Part shown: positions 44,632 to 52,825 of the stretch, in pieces | Position numbering within the stretch: the stretch's first letter is position 1 | Layout: the number at the start of each line of letters is the position of its first letter | Assembly: GCF_003012705.1 (NCBI RefSeq) | Contig: NZ_PXYL01000002.1 | Span: 186,001-250,000 of the forward strand | DNA length: 64,000 nt | DNA from: Pseudaminobacter soli (ex Li et al. 2025) | GTDB taxonomy: Bacteria > Pseudomonadota > Alphaproteobacteria > Rhizobiales > Rhizobiaceae | Direction: 5' to 3' | Program-made: the position numbers and the translations under genes | The notes under the pieces: model-generated | What the model saw: the letters and a program-made list of their open reading frames with translations, nothing else | What the model was told of the DNA's origin: nothing | Database searches by the model: none

Positions 44632-45696
44632 CTACTGGGCGGCCTTGATCTCGCTGACGATTTTTGCGTAGTCGCGCTGGGCATTGCCGACGTCGCGCAG
44701 TTGCTCGAATTTGACGAGATCGGCGACCGGCATGGCCATGTTGGGAAACTTGGCGAGGAAATCGGCCGGCAGACTTTCCATCGCCGGCTTGTTCGGCACC
44801 TTGTAGTCGATGTTCTGTGCCGCCCAGGCGTGGTTCTTGGCGTCGAGCATGAAGTTGATGAATTTGAAGGCTGCGTCCTTGTTCTGCGACGCCTTCATCA
44901 CCACCATCGTGTCGACCCAGAGGTCTGAACCTTCCTTGGGGATGACGTATTTTATCTCGGGCTTCTCGGCGATGCCGTAGTTGCACCAGCCATCCCAGGC
45001 CTGCACCATCAGCGCCTCTCCGGAAACCAGCTTGGAGTAGAAGGTGGTATCGTCATAGGCGAGCAGGTTCTTCTTGGCCGAGATCAGGAGGTCCTTGACC
45101 TCAGCGAGCTTGGCGGGATCGGTTTCGTTGACCGAAAACCCTTTGTCGAGCTGGCCGGCGGCAAGTAGCCAGCGGTCTGTCGCCAGCATTGTCGTCTTAC
45201 CCATGAGGTCGTCGGACGGCACGAGCAAATCGTTCCAGCTGGTCGGGGCCTCCTTCACCAGATCCGAACGGTAGCATAGGCCGGTTGTGCCCCAAGTGTA
45301 GGGGACGGAGAAGCTGTTGCCGACATCGTGGGGAAGCTTCGTCGCCTCAGGATAGAGGTTGGCGAGATTGGGGATCTTCGCATGGTCCATCGGCTCAGTC
45401 AGGCCGAGCTTGTTCAGCACCTCGGCGAAGGGCGATGAGACGAAGATCACGTCGTAGCCCTTGCCGCCGGAGGCGACGAGCTTGCCCATGATCTCCTCGT
45501 TGGTGGCATGCACCACGACTTCGCCGGAAACGCCGGTTGCGGTCTTGAATGCCTCCATGGCGTCGGGCGCCATGTAGCCGTCCCAATTGGAGACGACGAG
45601 GTCGGCGGCAGCGGCCGGCGTCGAAAGCGCCAGCGCGATGCCGAGCGCGATTGATGACGTTTTGGACGAACGGTACCGCGGGTCGGTGGCGGTCAT
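44632..45696 (-). CDS. Spermidine/putrescine-type ABC transporter, binding protein
   Basis: A 354-residue periplasmic protein of the PotD/PotF type. A signal region (SIALGIALALSTPAAA) precedes DLVVSNWDGYMAPDAMEAFKTATG. YDVIFVSSPFAEVLNKLGL, VPYTWGTTGLCYRSD and SWNDLLVPSDDLMGKTTML match the family order. The first gene of the nine-gene leftward operon; it diverges from a GntR gene with 210 bp between. Polyamines or other amines are the family's ligands, but aromatic residues of the binding pocket cannot be checked here. Confidence 0.85.
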   Translation of the reverse strand: MTATDPRYRSSKTSSIALGIALALSTPAAAADLVVSNWDGYMAPDAMEAFKTATGVSGEVVVHATNEEIMGKLVASGGKGYDVIFVSSPFAEVLNKLGLTEPMDHAKIPNLANLYPEATKLPHDVGNSFSVPYTWGTTGLCYRSDLVKEAPTSWNDLLVPSDDLMGKTTMLATDRWLLAAGQLDKGFSVNETDPAKLAEVKDLLISAKKNLLAYDDTTFYSKLVSGEALMVQAWDGWCNYGIAEKPEIKYVIPKEGSDLWVDTMVVMKASQNKDAAFKFINFMLDAKNHAWAAQNIDYKVPNKPAMESLPADFLAKFPNMAMPVADLVKFEQLRDVGNAQRDYAKIVSEIKAAQ

Positions 45697-45793
45697 GACG
45701 GACTCCCATTCCGATTGATCGTCGATATCACTGTCGGACCGGCGCTCGCGCCAGGCTGCGGTCTCGGTCCTGTTCCCTCCGGTCTTTTTGCCG

Positions 45794-45845
45794 GTCTGGT
45801 AGACAGTACTATTGCGGAAAAAAGAACGTCAATCCATAATTTGAC
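45794..45845. promoter_or_regulatory. Two small inverted repeats, candidate GntR operators
   Basis: GTCTGGTAGAC (45794-45804) is a perfect 4-bp-arm palindrome, and GTCAA / TTGAC (45828-45845) has perfect 5-bp arms around 8 bases. Both are in the divergent gap, about 100-150 bp upstream of the binding-protein gene start and within about 110 bp of the GntR start. They are short, so support is modest. Confidence 0.35.
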
Positions 45846-45906
45846 AGGTGGCCGTGGAATCTGTCCGGTTGCGCCCGTAGGGACGATCGGTCAAACCATC
45901 ACGGTC

Positions 45907-46866
45907 ATGTCCGTCACGAGAAGTTCCATGCAAGCGGCAGCCCGGCGACCTCGCACCAACCATCTTGATCTCGCGCAGCGCATCCTGGACGTGGCGCGGC
46001 AGTGCGGTTTCGAGCGCGGTGCCCACTTGCCGGAGCAGCAGATCGCGTCGCTCTGTAATGTCTCGCGCACGCCGGTGCGCGCGGCGCTACGCCTGCTTGC
46101 GGAACAAGGCGTCGTGCATTGGGAAGCTGCAGCCGGATATAGTCTGGCCATCGACGCCACCGCACCGGCGGCCATTGCCGCCGAGCTCCCCGCAAGCGCC
46201 GAGGATGAGCTGGTCGAAGCGATCCTGCGCGACCGGTCAGCCCGAAGGCTGGATCAGACCGTCACCGTCAGCGGGCTCATGCGACGCTATGGTGCTGAAC
46301 GCAAGACGGTACTAAAAGCGCTTCAAAGACTGACCGAAGAAAATCTTCTCGATCGCGCGCCAGGGCAATCCTGGCTGTTTCGGCGCGCACCGGACAATCC
46401 GGAGGCGCAGGGTGAGAGCTCTGAGTTTCGCCTGCTACTGGAACCCGCCGCGATCCTGACGCCCGGGTTCCGGCTCGATGGTGCGCGCGCGACAGCGTTG
46501 CGACAAGGAATGGAGGCGTTGGCGGCGCTGCCGGACGCGGCATTCGATATCAGGGAGTTCCAGCGGCTCGACATCGATTTCCACGGCATGATCGCCGATG
46601 GATCGGCCAACCGTTTCATCGCCGACGCTCTCTCCGACCACTTGCGACTGCGCCGGTTGCCCGGCATCTATGTGGGCGTCAATGTCTACAGGCTGAAGCA
46701 ATCGCTGCGCGAGCACCTAGCCATACTCGACCATCTGGAAAGCTTGCAGTACGAAGTGGCAGCCGACCTGCTGCGCGTCCATCTACGGTTGTCCCGCAAC
46801 CAGCGGCCGCAGGCGGCCAGCCGTGGGGCGCCGGCGTTGTTCGGCATGATCGTCCGGCCGGGTTGA
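45907..46866 (+). CDS. GntR-family regulator with two winged helices and an FCD-like domain
   Basis: A 319-residue regulator. The first winged helix is LAQRILDVARQCGFERGAHLPEQQIASLCNVSRTPVRAAL. A second, weaker GntR-like winged helix follows: LVEAILRDRSARRLDQTVTVSGLMRRYGAERKTVLKALQRLTEENLL. The C-terminal part is FCD-like (REFQRLDIDFHGMIADGSANRFIADAL, LKQSLREHLAILDHL), with His residues that could bind a metal. The two-HTH form is unusual. It diverges from the transporter operon and its stop lies just before the second glycosyltransferase gene, so it probably controls the whole locus. Several ATGs compete for the start. Confidence 0.75.
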   Translation: MSVTRSSMQAAARRPRTNHLDLAQRILDVARQCGFERGAHLPEQQIASLCNVSRTPVRAALRLLAEQGVVHWEAAAGYSLAIDATAPAAIAAELPASAEDELVEAILRDRSARRLDQTVTVSGLMRRYGAERKTVLKALQRLTEENLLDRAPGQSWLFRRAPDNPEAQGESSEFRLLLEPAAILTPGFRLDGARATALRQGMEALAALPDAAFDIREFQRLDIDFHGMIADGSANRFIADALSDHLRLRRLPGIYVGVNVYRLKQSLREHLAILDHLESLQYEVAADLLRVHLRLSRNQRPQAASRGAPALFGMIVRPG

Positions 46867-46874
46867 CCAGGACC

Positions 46875-48155
46875 ATGCATAAGGCAAACCCGACCATCGT
46901 GCTCTTTCCCGAAGCGAGCTTTGGCGCGGCGCTCAATTGCGTCGGCATCGCGCAGGCGTTGCGTGCCCGGGGCGCGCGGCCGGTGTTCATTTGCCATGCC
47001 GGCTTCTCCGGCGTGTTCGCCGACTATGGATTCCAGGAATACCAGCTACCGACCAAGGACCCTCTGAGTGCCAGCGAACGCCAGAGCTACTGGCAAGCCT
47101 TCGTGCGCCGCCATCTGCCGCATTTCCGGCTCAGTCCAGCCGACCAGCTCGAAACCTATGTCGCGCCGACCTGGGAGGCGATCGTGGACACAGCGGTCAG
47201 TGCCGAGGCTCCGCTCAGGCAATTGCTGGCGCAGCTGAAGCCCGATGCCGTGGTGCTCGACAATGTCATAATGTTTCCGGCGATCGCCGCCTCCGGGTAC
47301 CCCTGGGTGCGTGTCGTCTCCTGTGCCGAAACCGAGCTCCCTGATGCCCGCGTGCCGCCCTACTTGTCCGGGCTTGCCGCCGACGACGCCGGCCGCGCCG
47401 CCTTCGAGGCGCATTATCTCGCGGCCGTTGCCCCGGCGCATGAGCGGTTCAATCGGCTTCGCGCCGATGCCGGCCTGCCACCCTTGCCGAAGGGATCGTT
47501 TCTCGAGGTCTCGCCCGATCTCAACTTACTGCTGACGCCGTCGATCGTACGTCGCGAACGCGCCGCCCCGCTCGACCCTGCGCGTTTCATCTATCTCGAA
47601 GGATGCGTCCGTTCCGAAGGGCCGTTCGAGGTGCCTGTCTTTCCGCGTAATGGCGGGCCGCTGGTGTATCTCAGCTTCGGCAGCCTCGGCGCCATGGATG
47701 TCGGCCTGATCGAACGCATGCTGACCGTCTTTGACCGGCTGCCGGCGCGGTTCCTCGTCAATGTGGGGGGCTTGCGCGACGCCTATCGCGCGGTCCCCGA
47801 CAACGTCCATCTCGATGCCTGGTTTCCGCAGCCTTCGGTGGTGGGGAAGTCCGACCTGTTCATTCATCACGGCGGAAACAACAGTTTCTGCGAGGCGCTG
47901 CGCTTCGGCGTGCCCTCGCTGATCATGCCCTATTGCTGGGATGGGCACGACAACGCGCAACGCGCCGAGGAAACCGGCGTCGGCCGCCACCTAAGCCGAG
48001 ACGGCTGGACCGAGGAGGTTCTGGAGCGGACCATTCTCGGCCTACTAGCCGACGATGCGATGCGTGCCCGCCTGGCAGAAAATGCAGCCGACATGGCGTC
48101 GAGACCCGGAACGGAGATGGCCGCCGAAGCGATCCTCTCTCTGTTGCGGACGTGA
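46875..48155 (+). CDS. GT1-family glycosyltransferase (MGT type), second copy
   Basis: A 426-residue GT1 enzyme clearly paralogous to the one at 40553-41827: IVLFPEASFGAALNCVGIAQALRARG, VVLDNVIMFPAIAASGYPWVRVVSC, LVYLSFGSLGAMDVGLIERML and AWFPQPSVVGKSDLFIHHGGNNSFCEAL, then YCWDGHDNAQRAEETGVG. The ATG at 46875 lies 8 bp after the GntR stop; a TTG at 46863 would overlap it. The pair flank the transporter operon on opposite strands. Differences in the acceptor half suggest different acceptors. Confidence 0.82.
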   Translation: MHKANPTIVLFPEASFGAALNCVGIAQALRARGARPVFICHAGFSGVFADYGFQEYQLPTKDPLSASERQSYWQAFVRRHLPHFRLSPADQLETYVAPTWEAIVDTAVSAEAPLRQLLAQLKPDAVVLDNVIMFPAIAASGYPWVRVVSCAETELPDARVPPYLSGLAADDAGRAAFEAHYLAAVAPAHERFNRLRADAGLPPLPKGSFLEVSPDLNLLLTPSIVRRERAAPLDPARFIYLEGCVRSEGPFEVPVFPRNGGPLVYLSFGSLGAMDVGLIERMLTVFDRLPARFLVNVGGLRDAYRAVPDNVHLDAWFPQPSVVGKSDLFIHHGGNNSFCEALRFGVPSLIMPYCWDGHDNAQRAEETGVGRHLSRDGWTEEVLERTILGLLADDAMRARLAENAADMASRPGTEMAAEAILSLLRT

Positions 48156-48599
48156 CCGAACGCCTGAAAGCTATACCATCCACGTGAGGCGACCTAGCGT
48201 GGGATAAGTGAGCTGCAGCGCTTGAAGCCTGACACGAACGGCGTGCTGCGCGGCAAGGCCCTGCGGATCATTGAATTCCTGAAGCCGCTGTTGGACCGCG
48301 CGGTATACCTGCCGAGCAGCGCTTTCCGTGTCAGAACAGACGGCCGCTGTTCTCTGAGGCGATGCAGATGGACGGCGATGGCGCAGCGGTTCAGACCGGC
48401 ACATGTTCGGTTTGAACGCGTGGCGTTGAGGAACCGCTGCGCAGGGGGAGACGGACCGGCCCGGCACGTAGCAGGCGCTCGCAAAAAAATCTTTTGCGCC
48501 GTCGATCATGCAAGGCTGCTGCAATTGAAGGACCGGAAAGTCCGTGTCGCTCTCTGCCAATCCAGCGCCGGGAGGGCAGTTGCAACGTTCCCGACACCG
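48156..48599. other. Gene-free stretch
   Basis: About 440 bp between the second glycosyltransferase gene and the patatin gene. A leftward open frame at 48171-48560 is rejected: it has no ribosome binding site or known domain. Nothing else is supported. Confidence 0.4.
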
Positions 48600-50084
48600 A
48601 TGATGATTGCCTTTCTTTCACGACGACCCAACCCTCGCCGATTGCTTTTGCTGGTAACACCACGACGTCTAAAGCGCCGACCACGCTTCGGAGCGCTTCT
48701 GGCGCTGGCCTGCTTCCTTGCCGCATGCGCCGCGCCCGACACGCGCCCGACCAACGCGCCGCTCGAGCTTGTTACGGGAGCCATCCCGACAACCAGTCCG
48801 GCGCGGGGAGGCGATGTGGCGATCGTGCTCGCCCTCTCCGGCGGCGGCGCCCGTTCTGCCGCTTTCGGCTATGGCGTTCTCGCCAGCCTCGCTCGTGAGC
48901 CATCGACTGTCGCCGGCCGCAGCCTGGCGGATGATGTCGCCGTGGCGGCAGGCGTGTCTGGGGGCGCGATGCTGGCTTCCTACTTCGCCCTGTACGGCCC
49001 GGCGGGATTGCCCGGCTTTCGGCGCGACTTCCTCGCGCGCAATGCCGAGGCTTCGCTGCGCACCAGCCTTAGCCCCGCAAACTTGCTGCGTGGCTATCGC
49101 GGCGGCGTCAATGATCGCAACGGGCTGCCTCGTTGGCTGGACGCCAATCTCTACCATGGCGCCACGTTGGGAATGCTGGATCGGCCCGGACGTCCCAAAC
49201 TGGTGATCCACGCCACCGACCTCTACAATCGTGCGCCCTTCATCTTCGATCGCGCTTCCTTTGCCGCCATCTGCAGCAATTTCAACGACTACCCGCTGGC
49301 CTATGCCGTCGCCGCGTCTGCCGCGGTGCCGGTCGCTTTCGCACCAATCACGCTGCGCAACTACCGGTCGAAATGTCCGCCGGATGTTGAGGTCGCCAAA
49401 GTAGCAGCCGTCCGGTCGGAAAACCACCCGGCGACGCTGGTGGAGCAGCAATACCGGGAGTCTCTCGACCGCTATCGCAGTGCCGACGACCTCAATTTTC
49501 TCAAGCTCTATGATGGCGGGCTCGTCGATGGCATCGGCACGTCGACGCTTCTGCATCTCGTGAACCGGGGAGCGCCCGAGCCGTTGCCGGCGGAGACGGC
49601 GAGCAGGGTCCGGCATCTGCTCTTCGTCGTCGTGGACGCCTCCACCCGTCTTGGCGGAAGCCTTTCCGAGACGCCCGACAGCCCCTCTGGCAAGGAAGCG
49701 ATCGTGGCGGCCACGGATGCCTTGATGAACGTTCCCAACCTCCAAAGCTTCGACGAACTGCGTCGCCGCCTGCCGTCCTGGCGGCAGGAAGTGGTGAGAT
49801 GGCGTTGCCAAAAGGCGGGGGACCGGGCCTCTTGTCGCGACCTCGACGTGTCGATCGTGCGGGTCGCCCTCGCGGATGTCCAGGAGCCGGCCACGGCGCG
49901 GCGCATCCTCGCCCTGCACAACACGCTCGCTCTCAAGCCGCAGGACGCAGCTTTTCTGAGCGATCTCGGGGGCCGCCTCCTGGTCCAGCAACCCGCTTAT
50001 CGCCGCTTCCTAGAGCGTCTGGGCTCGCGACTTAATTCGCCGTCCCACGAAGCGAGGGAGCGTGCCGCCGGCCAGTCCCTTTAG
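48600..50084 (+). CDS. Patatin-like phospholipase, lipoprotein (second copy)
   Basis: A 494-residue lipoprotein with Arg-rich N-terminus, a hydrophobic segment GALLALACFLAAC and lipid Cys43. Patatin motifs are LSGGGARSAAFGYG (81-85), the nucleophile GVSGG (Ser120) and LYDGGLVDG (Asp305). It is a paralogue of 26868-28328: NDRN, RWLDANLYHG, ATDLYNRAPFIF and AASAAVPVAFAPI match in order. The n-region is long for a lipoprotein, so translation may begin further inside. No operon partner; the next operon starts 157 bp on. Confidence 0.8.
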   Translation: MMIAFLSRRPNPRRLLLLVTPRRLKRRPRFGALLALACFLAACAAPDTRPTNAPLELVTGAIPTTSPARGGDVAIVLALSGGGARSAAFGYGVLASLAREPSTVAGRSLADDVAVAAGVSGGAMLASYFALYGPAGLPGFRRDFLARNAEASLRTSLSPANLLRGYRGGVNDRNGLPRWLDANLYHGATLGMLDRPGRPKLVIHATDLYNRAPFIFDRASFAAICSNFNDYPLAYAVAASAAVPVAFAPITLRNYRSKCPPDVEVAKVAAVRSENHPATLVEQQYRESLDRYRSADDLNFLKLYDGGLVDGIGTSTLLHLVNRGAPEPLPAETASRVRHLLFVVVDASTRLGGSLSETPDSPSGKEAIVAATDALMNVPNLQSFDELRRRLPSWRQEVVRWRCQKAGDRASCRDLDVSIVRVALADVQEPATARRILALHNTLALKPQDAAFLSDLGGRLLVQQPAYRRFLERLGSRLNSPSHEARERAAGQSL

Positions 50085-50168
50085 GTTACGGGACGCCACC
50101 ACAAGCGGTGATTGGCTTGGCCATGCGGATGCTTCTGCCAATGACACGCACATCCCTTGAAAAAGTCA

Positions 50169-50183
50169 TACTATATTAGTATA
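50169..50183. promoter_or_regulatory. Perfect palindrome upstream of the galactofuranose-type operon
   Basis: ATACTA TAT TAGTAT is a perfect palindrome with 6-bp arms, 58 bp before the ytfQ-like ATG. The length and A/T-rich arms fit a FadR-type GntR operator; the operon ends with such a regulator. Confidence 0.5.
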
Positions 50184-50241
50184 CGACTTTACGGCCGTCG
50201 TGGAGGAACCTCGGTCGGTCATTGTTTCTGGGAGGTTGCTT

Positions 50242-51207
50242 ATGATCAATGTTCTGAAGTCCATTGTTCTTGGTTCAACAATCGCAGCGGCCCTCGCGGG
50301 TTCGGTCAGCGCCGCGAGCCTGACGGTAGGCTTTTCGCAGATCGGCTCGGAATCCGGCTGGCGTGCGGCCGAGACCAGCGTCACCAAACAGCAGGCGGAG
50401 AAGCGCGGCGTCGATCTCAAATTCGCCGATGCCCAGCAGAAGCAGGAGAACCAGATCAAGGCGATCCGTGGCTTCATCGCGCAGGGTGTCGACGCCATCC
50501 TGGTGGCACCGGTGGTGGCCACCGGCTGGGAAGCCGTGCTGCAGGAAGCCAAGGATGCCGACATTCCCGTCATGCTGCTCGACCGCGGCATCGATGGCTC
50601 TCCCGACCTCTATATGACCATGGTCGCCTCCGACCAGGTGCTCGAAGGCAAAGTGGCCGGCGAGTGGCTGGTGAAAGAAGCCGCCGGAAAGGAATGCAAC
50701 GTCGTCGAACTCCAGGGTACAACCGGCTCTTCGCCGGCTATCAACCGAAAGAAGGGTTTTGAGGAGGCGATTGCCGGTACTCCGACGGTCAAGATCATCC
50801 GTAGCCAGACCGGTGACTTCACTCGCGCCAAAGGCAAGGAAGTCATGGAGGGCTTCCTCAAGGCAGAGAACGGCGGAAAGAACATCTGCGCGCTCTACGC
50901 CCACAATGACGACATGGCAGTCGGTGCCATCCAGGCGATCAAGGAAGCGGGCCTGAAGCCGGGCACCGACATCAAGGTCGTGTCGATCGACGCCGTGCCG
51001 GACATCTTCAAGGCGATGGCCGACGGCGAAGCCAACGCCACGGTCGAACTGACCCCGAACATGGCCGGTCCCGCTTTCGACGCTCTCGAAAAGTTCAAGG
51101 CCGACGGCACCCTGCCGCCCAAGCAGATCATCACCGAGTCCAAGCTCTATACCCAGGCCGACGACCCGATGAAGGTCTATGAGGAAAAGAAGGGCCTCGG
51201 TTACTAA
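50242..51207 (+). CDS. ytfQ: Galactofuranose-type ABC transporter, binding protein (YtfQ-like)
   Basis: A 321-residue periplasmic protein. The signal is VLKSIVLGSTIAAALAGSVSAA, and the mature part follows the YtfQ pattern: LTVGFSQIGSESGWRAAETSVTKQQAEKRG, QIKAIRGFIAQGVDAILVAPVVATGWE, VMLLDRGIDG and ALYAHNDDMAVGAIQAIKEAG. YtfQ binds galactofuranose and related furanose sugars. GGGAGG precedes the ATG at 50242; the upstream open frame has no support. First gene of a five-gene operon ytfQ-R-T-yjfF-GntR. Confidence 0.86.
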   Translation: MINVLKSIVLGSTIAAALAGSVSAASLTVGFSQIGSESGWRAAETSVTKQQAEKRGVDLKFADAQQKQENQIKAIRGFIAQGVDAILVAPVVATGWEAVLQEAKDADIPVMLLDRGIDGSPDLYMTMVASDQVLEGKVAGEWLVKEAAGKECNVVELQGTTGSSPAINRKKGFEEAIAGTPTVKIIRSQTGDFTRAKGKEVMEGFLKAENGGKNICALYAHNDDMAVGAIQAIKEAGLKPGTDIKVVSIDAVPDIFKAMADGEANATVELTPNMAGPAFDALEKFKADGTLPPKQIITESKLYTQADDPMKVYEEKKGLGY

Positions 51208-51313
51208 TATCCTCCCCAGACGGCCGGCTGCACCAGCAACCGGCCGTCAGACCGATCGAAACGCATCCCGGCTGGGCCGGGCTGAAATTGCGCCGGCGAG
51301 CGGAGGATAAACA

Positions 51314-52825
51314 TTGAGCAATCCCGATCTGCTCACGGCCAGGGACATCCGCAAGTCCTTCGTGGGGTTCAAGGCGCTGGACAGCGTCGACTTCTCCGTT
51401 CGCGCAGGCGAAATCCATGCGCTGCTTGGCGAGAATGGCGCCGGCAAGTCGACGCTCATCAAGGTTCTGACTGGGGTGCTGAGGGCGGACAGCGGCACGT
51501 TCGAGCTGAATGGCGACCCGATTACCGTGCGTGACACGCTCCATGCCCAGCAGCTCGGCATCGGCACGGTCTATCAGGAGGTCAACCTGCTGCCGAACCT
51601 GACCGTCGCGGAAAACCTCTATATCGGAAGGCAGCCCAAACGGTTCGGACTGGTCGACACCCGCGCGATGCACAAGATGGCGCGCGCTTTGCTGGCCGAC
51701 TACGACATCGACATCGATGTCGGCGCGCAGCTCTCCAGCTTTTCCGTGGCAGTCCAGCAACTGGTCGCCATCGCCAGGGCCGTCGACATGTCCGGCTCGG
51801 TGCTGATCCTCGATGAGCCGACAGCCAGCCTGGACCGGCACGAGGTGGAGCTTCTGTTCGGCGTGCTGCGAAAGCTGCGTGACCGGGGGCTGGGCATCGT
51901 CTTCATCACCCATTTCCTAGATCAGGTCTACGCGATCAGTGACCGCATCACGGTGCTGCGCAATGGGCGGCTCGTCGGCACGCGCGAGACGGCGTCACTG
52001 CCGCGCGTCGAACTGGTGTCGATGATGCTGGGGCGCACTTTGGCCGCCGCGACCGAGCATGGGCGTCGTGATGCGCCGCCGCATTCCTCGCGGCGGATCG
52101 CTTTCCACGATTTCGGCCGCGACCGTTCGATCGCGCCCTTTGACATGACCATTCACGCTGGCGAGGTTGTCGGCGTTGCCGGCCTTCTCGGATCGGGCCG
52201 CACGGAGACAGCGCGGCTGATGTTCGGCATCGACCTTGCCGACTGCGGCACGATCGGCATCGACGGCAAGCCGGTGAAGATCGCTTCGCCTCGCGACGCC
52301 GTGCGGCTGGGTTTCGGGCTCTGCCCAGAAGACCGCAAAGCCGATGGCATCATTGGCGATCTGTCGGTGCGCGAGAACATCGCGCTGGCCCTTCAGGCGC
52401 GCCGAGGTTGGCTAAGGCGCATGTCGACGAGTGACCAGACCGAGCTTGCGAACCGCTTCGTCAAGGCGCTCGACATTCGCACCACCGATATCGAGAAGCC
52501 GGTAAAGCTTCTGTCGGGTGGCAACCAGCAAAAGGTCATCTTGGCGCGCTGGCTGGCCACTTCACCGCGCTTCCTGATCCTCGACGAGCCGACGCGCGGC
52601 ATCGATGTTGGCGCCCATGCCGAGATCATCGAACTCATCAACAAGCTTTGCGACGAGGGGCTGGCGCTGCTTGTCATTTCCTCGGAGCTGGAGGAAATCG
52701 TTGCCTATTCGACGCGGGTCCGCACCCTGCGTGACCGGGCGCATGTCGGAGAGTTGACGGGTGCGGAGATTTCCACCGGCAGCATCATGCAGGCGATAGC
52801 CGCCGATCCGGGAGGGGCCAAATGA
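51314..52825 (+). CDS. ytfR: Sugar ABC transporter, duplicated ATPase (YtfR-like)
   Basis: A 503-residue protein with two ATPase modules. The first has GENGAGKST, FSVAVQQLVAIARAV in place of the usual LSGGQ signature, and LILDEPTASLD. The second has the variant Walker A GLLGSGRTETAR, LSGGNQQKVILARWL and LILDEPTRGIDVG. The TTG start at 51314 follows GGAGGATAAACA. The degenerate second Walker A is normal for sugar ATPases. It follows ytfQ and is coupled to the permease gene by a 4-bp overlap. Confidence 0.88.
   Translation: MSNPDLLTARDIRKSFVGFKALDSVDFSVRAGEIHALLGENGAGKSTLIKVLTGVLRADSGTFELNGDPITVRDTLHAQQLGIGTVYQEVNLLPNLTVAENLYIGRQPKRFGLVDTRAMHKMARALLADYDIDIDVGAQLSSFSVAVQQLVAIARAVDMSGSVLILDEPTASLDRHEVELLFGVLRKLRDRGLGIVFITHFLDQVYAISDRITVLRNGRLVGTRETASLPRVELVSMMLGRTLAAATEHGRRDAPPHSSRRIAFHDFGRDRSIAPFDMTIHAGEVVGVAGLLGSGRTETARLMFGIDLADCGTIGIDGKPVKIASPRDAVRLGFGLCPEDRKADGIIGDLSVRENIALALQARRGWLRRMSTSDQTELANRFVKALDIRTTDIEKPVKLLSGGNQQKVILARWLATSPRFLILDEPTRGIDVGAHAEIIELINKLCDEGLALLVISSELEEIVAYSTRVRTLRDRAHVGELTGAEISTGSIMQAIAADPGGAK

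Noticed and set aside
48171-48560. Leftward 129-residue frame in the gap before the patatin gene
   Set aside because: No ribosome binding site and no recognisable domain; the composition is not convincing.
48669-49991. Leftward 440-residue frame opposite the second patatin gene
   Set aside because: Shadow; patatin motifs on the plus strand are decisive.
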